This document shows positions 45,092-52,948 of a DNA stretch of 55,507 bases, piece after piece. The notes beneath the pieces were generated by a model. That model worked only from the letters and a program-made list of their open reading frames with translations, was not told where the DNA came from and made no database searches. This DNA is from Phycisphaeraceae bacterium (GTDB lineage Bacteria > Planctomycetota > Phycisphaerae > Phycisphaerales > UBA1924): NCBI GenBank assembly GCA_007693725.1, contig REDD01000144.1, positions 1 through 55,507 of the forward strand, written 5' to 3'. Positions within the stretch are counted from its first letter, which is position 1. Each line of letters starts with the position of its first letter. Both the position numbers and the translations under genes were made by a program.

Positions 45092-48000
45092 ATCGTTCTG
45101 CACGCGCAGTGGAGCGACGGACGCCTCCACCTCTGGGGGGAAACCGCTCCGGAGGATGGTGCGCCTCCCCTGCCCGGGCGTCATCCCTTCGCGGTCGATC
45201 CGTCCACGCTCCGTACTGCCGCACAGGACATTCTCCCGGATGATGTCGTCGAGACGGAACTCGCCCTTCGTCTGCCCGCCGACGCCGGCAGCCGTTCGAC
45301 GCTCCCCAGCCGCAGCGCACGCCACTGGCTCGGGCTCCCGGAAAACACCAACGACGCCTTCGAGATGCTCAGCGCAACGGTTCCTGCTCTGAGTTTCGGA
45401 GCGGGTGAGGTTCCGGCGTTGCTGACAGCACTGGAAGAGATCGGCGACTGGTCCGAGCGCCGACTCCTTGACGAGATGGCGGGCCACGAGGACGACATCG
45501 CCTGCCACATCCTGCTGGCGGACTCGGTGCGTTATCTCGCCGGGGCCACGCGGATGGTCCAGTCGCTGCTCGCCGCGGAGCGATTCGTGCCGACCGTGGT
45601 TCAGGATCGCGACTTGCCGCTCCGAGCGGCGTGGGAGCCGTGGCTCTCCGATGACAGCGTGAGCGAGCAGATCGCGTTTTTGCTCGGCGCCATGCCGCCG
45701 GCGCTGCGTGCCACGGAAGATGAGTACAGGCACGACGGCGCTGCGATTCTGGAATCGTTCATGCTCACGCTCGCCGATGCGCTCTGCCGTCGGGTCCTCC
45801 ACGCGGAGAAGATGCACGAGGCGCTCGAAGACTGGGACGATCGGGACGATCCGCATGTGGCATGGTTGACCGGTCTGTTGTTTGACGAGCCGCGTGTGCC
45901 CGCCGAGGCGATGCGTCAGGCGTCGCTGGTTCGTGGCGTCCGCCGATGGATCGGCGGTCTGGAGGACCGCGGTCAGGGCGGGGCGTGGCGACTGGCGATG
46001 CGGATCAACGAACCATTCGCGATCGGTGATCTTCCCGAGTTCGGCCCGCCGGACAGCGATGTTGTCTGGACATTGAGTTTCCATCTGCAATCGCTGGAAA
46101 ACGATCGCCTGCTGCTGGATGCGGAAGATGTGTGGGCGCTGCGCGGCTCCTCCGCTTCCGTGGATGGACAGGCCATCGAAGCGCCGCAGGAACTGCTGCT
46201 CGCGGAGCTTGGTCGCGCCTCGCGCATCTACAAGCCGATCGAAGCGGCGCTCGAAGACACATCGCCCGTCGAGATCGAGCTGAACACCGCCAAGGCGTAC
46301 GACTTCCTGCGCGAGGTTCGCCCGATCCTGATGGAGCAGGGCTTCGGTGTGGTCGCGCCGGAGTGGTGGGATTCGCCCTCGGCGCGGCTGGGTGCTCGTC
46401 TCATGCTCAGTCCGCGCGATGCCCGGCTGGCCGAGTCGGGCGGTACCGGGCCGAACTCCGTCTCCGAGTCTCGGATGGGGCTCCAGGCGCTGGTGTCGTA
46501 CCAATGGCGTCTGGCGGTCGGCGATGTCCCGCTGACGCTCTCCGAATTCGAGAAACTCGCAGCGCAACGATCTCCGCTGGTCCGGGTCGATGGACGCTGG
46601 GTCGAGATCCGCCCGGAAGACATCGAGCACGCCATCAACTTCCTGCGCGAGCACCCCGGCGGCGAGATCCGCATGGGCGAGGCGCTCCGCATGGCCTACG
46701 GGCTCGATATGGGCGAATTCAAACTCCCCATCGCGGGTATCGACGCTTCGGGATGGGTCGCGGAGTTTCTCGGTCAGGAGCCGGGGCAGAGCAGCTTCAA
46801 TCTCGTCGAAGCCCCGCAGGGTTTCCACGGCGAACTGCGGCCCTACCAGCGCAAGGGTCTCTCCTGGCTCGTCTTTCTCGATCGCATCGGCCTCGGGCCC
46901 TGCCTCGCGGATGACATGGGTCTCGGCAAGACGATCCAACTGCTCGCGCTGCTCGTGCATGAGCGGGAGCAGGACATCGCGGCGAATGCCCAGCCAGCCC
47001 CCCCGGAAACCCCAGAACCCCCGGAACTTCCGGGGGCGCACAACATCGATCCGACGCTGATCGTCGTTCCGATGTCCGTTGTCGGGAACTGGATGCGCGA
47101 GGCCAAGCGTTTCGCTCCATCGCTGCGGGTCATGGTGCATCACGGCGTGGAGCGTGCGACCGGTGAGGAGTTCTTCCGCAAGGCGGCGCAGGCGGATCTC
47201 GTGATCACGACCTACGCCCTGGCGCACCGCGACCATGAGACCATTGAGTGCGTCCGTTGGGGGCGCGTCGTGCTCGATGAGGCGCAGAACATCAAGAATC
47301 CCTCCGCGAAGCAGAGTCAGGCGGTGCGGTCGCTCGATGCGCCGCGTCGTGTGGCGCTCACGGGCACGCCCCTCGAAAACCGGCTCAGCGAACTGTGGTC
47401 GATCATCGACTTCTGCAATCCGGGCTTCCTCGGGAGCGCCGGCGAGTTTCGGCGCACCTTCGGCATCCCCATTGAGCGCTATCGTGACAAGCAGCGGGCC
47501 AATCAACTCCGTTCGCTCGTCCGCCCGTTCATTCTCCGGCGTCTCAAGACCGATCCGCTGGTCATCTCGGATCTTCCCGAGAAGCTGGAGACCAAGGAGT
47601 ACTGCCGCCTCACGAGCGAGCAGGCCGATCTCTACGAGTCGTGCGTCCGCACGATGCTCGGAGAGGTCGAGCGCACGGAGGGCATCCGTCGACGAGGCAT
47701 CGTGCTGACCGCGCTCATCCGCCTGAAGCAAGTCTGCAACCACCCCTCGCTTCTCGACAAGGAAGACACCGGCACGCCTTCGAGCATGTTGCCGACGCGA
47801 TCCGGCAAGTGCATCCGTCTGCTGGAGATGCTCGAGGAAGTGGTCGCTTCCGATGAACGCGCCCTCGTCTTCACGCAGTTTCGCCAGATGGGCCACCTGC
47901 TCGCCTCGATGATCCGGCACGCCTTCGACCGCGATGTGCTGTTCCTGCACGGCGGCACGCCGCAGGGCCAGCGCGAAGCCATGATCGATCGTTTCCAGAA

Positions 48001-48346
48001 GAGCGATGGGACCTGCCCGATCTTCATCCTCTCGCTGAAGGCGGGCGGCGTCGGACTGAACCTCACCGCGGCATCGCATGTCTTTCATTTCGATCGCTGG
48101 TGGAACCCCGCCGTGGAGAATCAGGCCACCGACCGTGCTTTCCGCATCGGTCAGAAGCGCACGGTGAATGTTCACAAGTTCGTCGTCACGGGTACGCTCG
48201 AGGAGCGCATCGATCAGATGATCGAGAGCAAGATCGCGCTCGCGGAAGATGTGATCGGGTCCGGCGAGGATTGGCTCACCGAGCTGTCGACCCAGCAACT
48301 CCGCGACATCCTGCAACTGCGTCCGGATGCCATTGGAGACGAATAG
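45092..48346 (+). CDS. SNF2-family helicase (DEAD/DEAH-like) with SNF2-associated domain
   Basis: A roughly 1084-residue ATPase. The N-terminal 600 residues include the SNF2-associated (DUF3670-like) region near 440-560 (EFEKLAAQRSPLVRVDGRW). Helicase motifs: I ADDMGLGKTIQLLALL near 607, II LDEAQNIKN near 728, III ALTGTPLENRLSELWSIID, IV FTQFRQM, V LKAGGVGLNLTAA near 990, VI QATDRAFRIGQ near 1012. A Pro-rich insert (PETPEPPELPG) lies between motif I and Ia. No ATG, GTG or TTG exists in frame between the tRNA end and residue 120; homologues begin near IVLHAQW, so a rare ATC at 45092 is used here, with a TTG inside the tRNA at 45014 as alternative. Confidence 0.85.
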   Translation: MVLHAQWSDGRLHLWGETAPEDGAPPLPGRHPFAVDPSTLRTAAQDILPDDVVETELALRLPADAGSRSTLPSRSARHWLGLPENTNDAFEMLSATVPALSFGAGEVPALLTALEEIGDWSERRLLDEMAGHEDDIACHILLADSVRYLAGATRMVQSLLAAERFVPTVVQDRDLPLRAAWEPWLSDDSVSEQIAFLLGAMPPALRATEDEYRHDGAAILESFMLTLADALCRRVLHAEKMHEALEDWDDRDDPHVAWLTGLLFDEPRVPAEAMRQASLVRGVRRWIGGLEDRGQGGAWRLAMRINEPFAIGDLPEFGPPDSDVVWTLSFHLQSLENDRLLLDAEDVWALRGSSASVDGQAIEAPQELLLAELGRASRIYKPIEAALEDTSPVEIELNTAKAYDFLREVRPILMEQGFGVVAPEWWDSPSARLGARLMLSPRDARLAESGGTGPNSVSESRMGLQALVSYQWRLAVGDVPLTLSEFEKLAAQRSPLVRVDGRWVEIRPEDIEHAINFLREHPGGEIRMGEALRMAYGLDMGEFKLPIAGIDASGWVAEFLGQEPGQSSFNLVEAPQGFHGELRPYQRKGLSWLVFLDRIGLGPCLADDMGLGKTIQLLALLVHEREQDIAANAQPAPPETPEPPELPGAHNIDPTLIVVPMSVVGNWMREAKRFAPSLRVMVHHGVERATGEEFFRKAAQADLVITTYALAHRDHETIECVRWGRVVLDEAQNIKNPSAKQSQAVRSLDAPRRVALTGTPLENRLSELWSIIDFCNPGFLGSAGEFRRTFGIPIERYRDKQRANQLRSLVRPFILRRLKTDPLVISDLPEKLETKEYCRLTSEQADLYESCVRTMLGEVERTEGIRRRGIVLTALIRLKQVCNHPSLLDKEDTGTPSSMLPTRSGKCIRLLEMLEEVVASDERALVFTQFRQMGHLLASMIRHAFDRDVLFLHGGTPQGQREAMIDRFQKSDGTCPIFILSLKAGGVGLNLTAASHVFHFDRWWNPAVENQATDRAFRIGQKRTVNVHKFVVTGTLEERIDQMIESKIALAEDVIGSGEDWLTELSTQQLRDILQLRPDAIGDE

Positions 48347-48349
48347 GCC

Positions 48350-49345
48350 ATGGATACAGGACATTTCAAACGGCCGAACAAGTACACCGAGCGTCCGCGT
48401 CGGGTCCGCGGGGGGGTTCGTCTCGATGCGAAGGGGTTTCCGGAGCGGCTTTCGCCGCTTGCGCAGCGCTTCCTCGCCATCCTCGCGCCGATGGGCGCGC
48501 CCGAGGCGTGGGTCGAGGGCATGGAGTACGCATCCAAGGGGCAGACCCGTCAACTCACGATCGAACCGGGGAAGATCGTCGCATCGGTTCAGGGGCGGCG
48601 CTTTCGCGCGTACCGAACCACGATTCAGACCAAGCCCCTGACCACCGAGCAGTGGGAAACCGCCATCCGGATCATGGTCGAGCAGGCGCTCTTCAGCGCC
48701 AAGCTTCTCGCAGGCGAATGGCCACCCAATACCGAGGAAGTCCTCGCCTCTGCGGGCATGGAGTTGCTTCCGCCCTCCCCCGCTGCGTGGCAGGCCAGTT
48801 GCGAGTGCGACGATCCGGCGGACTGGTGCAAGCATGCCTGCGCGGCGGCGTACCTGATCGCCGAGATCATCGATGAAGATCCCCTGACCCTCTTCACGAT
48901 CCGCGGCATGGCATCGGATGACCTGATCGAGCGGCTCCGCCAGCGGCGCGAGGCCACCTCCGGCGCGGAGGATGGGCGTCCGCGATCCGGTGTCGCCCGG
49001 CGCGCCTTCCCCGGCGCCGACGACCGCGCGGCACAGCCGCTGGAAGCGTGCATCGATCGATTCTGGGATGCCGGACCCGAGTTCGTCCTCGTTGAAACAC
49101 CGATCCGGCGTCCGGAGGTTCGGCACCCGCTTCTGCGTCGCCTCGGGCCGACCCCCTTCGAGGAGGGGCGGTTCCCTCTCGTCGGTCTGCTCGCGACCTG
49201 CTACGAGGCGATCAGCGAGGCGACACTCCGCGATGCCCAACGGTCGGCCGAGGCCGCCGCGGACACCCAGAAGACGCTGAGCGAGCAGTCGGCGGATGCA
49301 CATCTCTCCGCCGATCAGCCCAAGCACGAGATCCCTGTCGAGTAG
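48350..49345 (+). CDS. SWIM zinc-finger protein paired with the SNF2 helicase
   Basis: A 331-residue protein starting MDTGHFKRPNKYTERPRRVRG, 3 nt after the helicase stop. The SWIM zinc finger CxCxnCxH is CECDDPADWCKHACAA near residue 162-175. The N-terminal part has WVEGMEYASKGQTRQLTIEPG near 55. The C-terminal tail is acidic and Ala/Glu-rich. SNF2/SWIM pairs occur in many bacteria, apparently working together on DNA, with no settled role (family knowledge). The C-terminal 100 residues are less conserved and of unknown use. Confidence 0.83.
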   Translation: MDTGHFKRPNKYTERPRRVRGGVRLDAKGFPERLSPLAQRFLAILAPMGAPEAWVEGMEYASKGQTRQLTIEPGKIVASVQGRRFRAYRTTIQTKPLTTEQWETAIRIMVEQALFSAKLLAGEWPPNTEEVLASAGMELLPPSPAAWQASCECDDPADWCKHACAAAYLIAEIIDEDPLTLFTIRGMASDDLIERLRQRREATSGAEDGRPRSGVARRAFPGADDRAAQPLEACIDRFWDAGPEFVLVETPIRRPEVRHPLLRRLGPTPFEEGRFPLVGLLATCYEAISEATLRDAQRSAEAAADTQKTLSEQSADAHLSADQPKHEIPVE

Positions 49346-49366
49346 GCGGGCGTCGGGGAGTTGGGA

Positions 49367-49846
49367 TCACTCTTTCTCGTTGGCCTGGAGCATCCAGAGG
49401 TGCTTTTCGAGGTCCGCGCAGATGCCGATCAGCAGATCCTGGGAGACAGGATCGTGCTCATCGAGCACTTCGATGGCGTGGCGCAGCCCCTTGACCACCA
49501 TGGCGGAGCGGTCGCTGCACAGCCGAACCGTGTCCTTGGAGCCGACAAAGCCGGGCGGGTACGCCTCGACGCGGGATGACTTCGCGACCGAACCGGCCCG
49601 TCCATCGGGAGCCACTCCAAGCGCCGAGAGGCGCTCGGCCACATCGTCGCTCGCCTCGCGGGCGACATCCACGATCTCGTCGAGGTGCAGGTGGAGCGAG
49701 CGGAAGTGCTCTCCCTGGACCACCCAGTGGGCCTGTTTCATGGCGAGGGAGAGGTCTACGAGGTCGGTCAGACAGGCCTGCAAGGTCTCGGTGACGGTCG
49801 TCGTCTGCTTGCTGTCGAGTAGTGCTCGGTTCCAGTGTGATGCCAT
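49367..49846 (-). CDS. dps: Dps-family DNA protection / ferroxidase protein
   Basis: A 159-residue four-helix bundle of the Dps type. The ferroxidase site is spread over LAMKQAHWVVQGEHF near residues 34-48 and LHLHLDEIVDVAREASDDVAERL near 52-74; the rest fits the family. It forms a 12-mer that stores iron and shields DNA from peroxide. AAAGGAGG lies a few nt upstream of the ATG. Convergent with the SWIM gene; both genes concern DNA handling but are on opposite strands. Confidence 0.93.
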   Translation of the reverse strand: MASHWNRALLDSKQTTTVTETLQACLTDLVDLSLAMKQAHWVVQGEHFRSLHLHLDEIVDVAREASDDVAERLSALGVAPDGRAGSVAKSSRVEAYPPGFVGSKDTVRLCSDRSAMVVKGLRHAIEVLDEHDPVSQDLLIGICADLEKHLWMLQANEKE

Positions 49847-50345
49847 TCGGGGCCTCCTTTGCCTGCGCGGACTGAATTTTTAGGACGCTGACCGGCCGTG
49901 GGCACGCCGGTGGAACGGATTCATGGCAGGAGAGGATCGTTCATGGGTGTCGGGGGCTGTCGGCGTGCCGGGCGATGGCTCCTCCCCGGGGAGTTCATGG
50001 GTGTCGCGGGCGGTGGGGGGGGTGTTGGCTGGGAGAATCCCTTTGTTGAGCCCCGGGGAGCGGCGGGATACACTCCCCGCACTTCCCCATTCGGGAGCCG
50101 ACGACGACGGATCGCCTTCGGGCGTGAGGCGCGTCATGGGCCCTCAAACCGCGGCACTGCGGGGGTCTCGCTCCGGTGGAAGTTTGGCCGCGGACCTGCT
50201 CGCTCTGTCGCTCGGTGCGACGCCGGAGTTTCCGGAGTGCAGGCCGCGAGAGTGGTCTGTGGAAATCCGGCCGAAGGCGTCGGTCAAGCAACAGGAGTCT
50301 CCAACCCCCGATCGAATGAAGCGGCGCTCCGCCGTGAGGTACGCA
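49847..50345. other. Gene-free 500-bp region between dps and tRNA-Gln
   Basis: No convincing coding frame: weak frames run into the tRNA and look like random high-GC translation. The left half holds the dps promoter area, two perfect 14-nt direct repeats GTTCATGGGTGTCG (49939-49952 and 49993-50006), and a strong promoter-like element at 50046-50074. The right half (about 50080-50345) has stable hairpins such as CGCC-TTCG-GGCG near 50111 and CCGGA-GTT-TCCGG near 50222, consistent with a long leader or ncRNA. Confidence 0.6.
50046..50074 (+). promoter_or_regulatory. Promoter-like element upstream of tRNA-Gln/glmU-like/prs
   Basis: TTGAGC (50046-50051), exactly 17 nt, TACACT (50069-50074). It predicts transcription from about 50081, giving roughly 265 nt of untranslated RNA before tRNA-Gln. 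The best promoter match I found in the window; still only a motif match. Confidence 0.5.
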
Positions 50346-50416
50346 AGACCCGTGGTGTAACGGCAGCACTCGTGGTTTTGGTCCACGCAGTCTAGGTTCG
50401 AATCCTAGCGGGTCTG
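50346..50416 (+). tRNA. tRNA-Gln (anticodon TTG)
   Basis: A 71-nt cloverleaf. Acceptor AGACCCG (50346-50352) with CGGGTCT (50409-50415), discriminator G. D-stem GTGT/GCAC, anticodon arm CGTGG-TTTTGGT-CCACG with TTG at 50378-50380, T-arm CTAGG-TTCGAAT-CCTAG. No CCA encoded. The nucleotidyltransferase gene follows after 50 nt. Confidence 0.95.
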
Positions 50417-50466
50417 TTCCGCACTCCCGCGTACCCGAGCGTTCGATCGACCGGCAAGAACGACAC

Positions 50467-51252
50467 ATGCGAGAACTCACCGCGATCATTCTGGCTGCGG
50501 GCAAAGGCACGCGTATGCGCAGCGACCTTCCGAAGGTTGCGCACCATGTCGCGGATGCTCCGATGGTCCGCTGGGTCGCCGATGCGTGCGCCGAGGCCGG
50601 GTGTTCGCGCATCATTCTGGTCGTGGGACATCAGCAGGAGATCATCCGTGCGATCTTCGAGGACTGGGGCAACGACGAGTGCGCCGTCGAGTTCGCGGTG
50701 CAGGAGCCGCAGCTCGGCACCGGTCACGCCGTCCGCTGCGCCGAGCCGTTCTTCGAGGGTCGTCCCGCGTGTGATGTCTTCGTGCTCGCGGGCGACGGCC
50801 CGCTCATCCGCGCTGCCACACTTGCCACGCTCCACGAGCGGCATGCTTCGTCCGGAGCGAAGGCCACGCTTGCAACCAGCATCATTTCCGATCCGTCCGG
50901 TTACGGCAGGATTGTTCGCGACGAGCAGGGCCGCTTCCTCGCCATCGTCGAGGAGAAGAACTGCACGCCCCAGCAGCGTGAAATCAACGAGGTGAATCCG
51001 TCGTACTACTGCTTCGACTCGGGGGCGCTCTTTGATGCCCTCGCCCGGGTCTCGCGCGACGAACGGACCGGCGAGTTTTTCCTCACCGATGTTCCGGCAC
51101 TCTTGCTGGCGGATGGCGTACGCGTCGAAGTCATCGATGCGGTGCCGAGCGAGGATGTGCTCTCGATCAACACGCCCGAGCAACTCGCGGAGGTTGATGC
51201 GATTCTTCGCTCCCGCCTCGGCGCGGCACGCACCACCGGAGGGATGCGCTGA
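50467..51252 (+). CDS. One-domain nucleotidyltransferase, GlmU N-terminal-like
   Basis: A 261-residue protein equal to the uridylyltransferase half of GlmU. The signature LAAGKGTRMRSDLPKVAHHV is at residues 9-28, with QEPQLGTGHAVRCAEPF near 78, VLAGDGPLIRAATL near 101, and NEVNPSYYCFDSGALFDAL near 175. The left-handed beta-helix acetyltransferase domain of full GlmU is missing; another gene would have to supply GlcN-1-P acetyltransferase, or the true product is a different NDP-sugar. It shares one base with the prs start (TGATG), so translation is coupled. Confidence 0.85.
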   Translation: MRELTAIILAAGKGTRMRSDLPKVAHHVADAPMVRWVADACAEAGCSRIILVVGHQQEIIRAIFEDWGNDECAVEFAVQEPQLGTGHAVRCAEPFFEGRPACDVFVLAGDGPLIRAATLATLHERHASSGAKATLATSIISDPSGYGRIVRDEQGRFLAIVEEKNCTPQQREINEVNPSYYCFDSGALFDALARVSRDERTGEFFLTDVPALLLADGVRVEVIDAVPSEDVLSINTPEQLAEVDAILRSRLGAARTTGGMR

Positions 51253-52238
51253 TGGCATGGGATGATGTCAACGGTCTGAAGGTCTTCGCCGGTCGCAACT
51301 CCATCGACCTGACGCAGCGAATCTGCAATCACCTGGGCATACCCCTCGGCTACGCCCGCACGGAGCTCTTCCCCGACGGCGAACTGATCGTCCATGTCGA
51401 GGAGGATGTCCGCGGGCGCGACTGCTTCGTGGTTCTCGGGACGAGCGAGCCGGTCAATTCCAATCTTGTCGAGTTGCTGATCTTCGCCGACTCACTGCGT
51501 CGCGCCTCCGCTCGGCGCATCACCGCCGTGATGCCCTACTTCGGGTATGCCCGTCAGGACCGCAAGGAGCGTGGTCGCACGCCGATCACGGCGAAGCTCG
51601 TCGCGAATCTGATTACCACCGCGGGGTACAGCCGCGTCCTCGTGCTCGACCTGCACGCCGCGCAGATCCAGGGCTTTTTCGATCTTCCCGTCGATCATCT
51701 GGCGGCGGGGGCCATCTTCCTCCAGCACTTCAACTCCATGCGGGATGAACTGGATGATCTGGTTGTGGTCAGCCCCGATGTCGGCAATGTCAAGATCGCC
51801 CAGTCCTACGCCGATCGCCTCGGCGCCGATCTCGCCATTGTCTACAAGAAGCGTCACTCGGGAACGGTCGTTGATGCCGAAACCATCATCGGCACCGTCA
51901 AGGGCAGGAATGTCCTGATGGTCGACGACATGATCTCGACGGGCGGGACGATCTGCGAGGCGGCGACATTGGTGCGAGAGCACGGGGCGAAGCGGATCAT
52001 CGTGGCCGCGACGCACGCCGTCATGGCCGGTGAGGCCGTGCAGCGCCTCAGCGCCGCTCCGATCGACGAGATCGTCATCACCAACACCATCCCCGTGACC
52101 GACGATCGCGTCGGCCCCATCCGCGATCGCCTGACAGTCCTGTGCGTCAGCCAACTCATCGCCGATGCCATAGATCACATTCATCAGAACAAATCCGTGA
52201 GCGCTCTGTTCAAGCGCTTCTCGGAGTCCAAGAGGTAA
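51252..52238 (+). CDS. prs: Ribose-phosphate pyrophosphokinase
   Basis: A 328-residue PRPP synthase. Motifs include ELFPDGELIVHVEEDVRGRD near 38, MPYFGYARQDRKERGRTPIT near 95-114 (catalytic flexible loop start), LDLHAAQIQGFFDLPVDHLA near 132 (ATP/Mg site), and VDDMISTGGTICEAATL near 224 (PRPP loop). The N-terminus is slightly extended. It supplies PRPP for purine, pyrimidine, His, Trp and NAD routes, consistent with the nearby guaB and translation genes. rplY follows 54 nt later. Confidence 0.97.
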   Translation: MAWDDVNGLKVFAGRNSIDLTQRICNHLGIPLGYARTELFPDGELIVHVEEDVRGRDCFVVLGTSEPVNSNLVELLIFADSLRRASARRITAVMPYFGYARQDRKERGRTPITAKLVANLITTAGYSRVLVLDLHAAQIQGFFDLPVDHLAAGAIFLQHFNSMRDELDDLVVVSPDVGNVKIAQSYADRLGADLAIVYKKRHSGTVVDAETIIGTVKGRNVLMVDDMISTGGTICEAATLVREHGAKRIIVAATHAVMAGEAVQRLSAAPIDEIVITNTIPVTDDRVGPIRDRLTVLCVSQLIADAIDHIHQNKSVSALFKRFSESKR

Positions 52239-52292
52239 CACATTCGTTCAAAGGTTTGGGGACTGCGAGCAGCAGCCCCGGGAGCAATCATC

Positions 52293-52946
52293 ATGCAAAG
52301 CACACACACACTCGCAGTCAAGCGTCGTGAAAAGAACGGAACCCGTTACGCAAAGCGGGATCGTGAAGCCGGAAGACTCCCCGCGGTCCTCTACGGACAC
52401 GGGCGTCCTCCCGTCTCGCTGACCCTCGATGCCAAGGAGGCGATCCGCTTCTTCAATCAGGGCGAAAAGGTGTTCAACATCGAACTCGGCGAGGAAGGCA
52501 AGACGCAGACCGTCCTCCTCAAGGACATCCAGTTCGATTATCTGGGCACGAACATCATCCATGTCGACCTCGCCCGCGTCGATCTCGACGAGGAAGTCGA
52601 ATCCCACGCCCACATCCATCTCGTCGGTGAAGCACGCGGCCTGAAGCGAGCCAACGCCATCCTCACCCATCCGACGACATCCATCACCATTCGGTGCTCG
52701 GTCCAGAACATTCCCGAGGAAATCCGGGTCAACATCGCGGACCTCGATGTCGGCCAGCAGATCACCGCGGGCGATGTCGTATTGCCCGAGGGCGTGGAAC
52801 TTCTGAGCGACCCCTCCGACCTGATCGCATCGATCAATACGCAGATCGAGGAAGTCGTAGAGGGTGAGGCCGCCGCGGTGAGTGCTGAAGAGTCACAGCC
52901 CGAGGTCATCAAGAAGAAGAAGGACGACGAGGAAGGCGGCGACTGA
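52293..52946 (+). CDS. rplY: Ribosomal protein bL25/Ctc (TL5 type)
   Basis: A 217-residue 5S-rRNA-binding protein of the long Ctc/TL5 class, as distinct from the 94-residue E. coli form. The N-terminal L25 domain (ALKRREKNGTRYAKRDRE-like start, then GRLPAVLYGHG near 30) is followed by the C-terminal beta domain (HIHLVGEARGLKRANAIL near 110, VLPEGVELLSDPSDL near 170). The last 35 residues are acidic then Lys-rich (EVIKKKKDDEEGGD). pth follows 2 nt after, a common pairing in bacteria. Confidence 0.94.
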   Translation: MQSTHTLAVKRREKNGTRYAKRDREAGRLPAVLYGHGRPPVSLTLDAKEAIRFFNQGEKVFNIELGEEGKTQTVLLKDIQFDYLGTNIIHVDLARVDLDEEVESHAHIHLVGEARGLKRANAILTHPTTSITIRCSVQNIPEEIRVNIADLDVGQQITAGDVVLPEGVELLSDPSDLIASINTQIEEVVEGEAAAVSAEESQPEVIKKKKDDEEGGD

Positions 52947-52948
52947 GC

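Noticed and set aside
44996-49327. Very long minus-strand open frame (about 1440 codons) across the SNF2 and SWIM genes
   Set aside because: It is the antisense of two genes with strong helicase and SWIM motifs, and its translation is Arg/Leu/His-rich low-information sequence with no family motif. High GC removes stop codons from the shadow frames.
49923-50360. Plus-strand open frame between dps and tRNA-Gln
   Set aside because: It runs into the tRNA, has Gly/Ser/Arg-rich content with no motif, and no ribosome binding site. I treat the region as non-coding.
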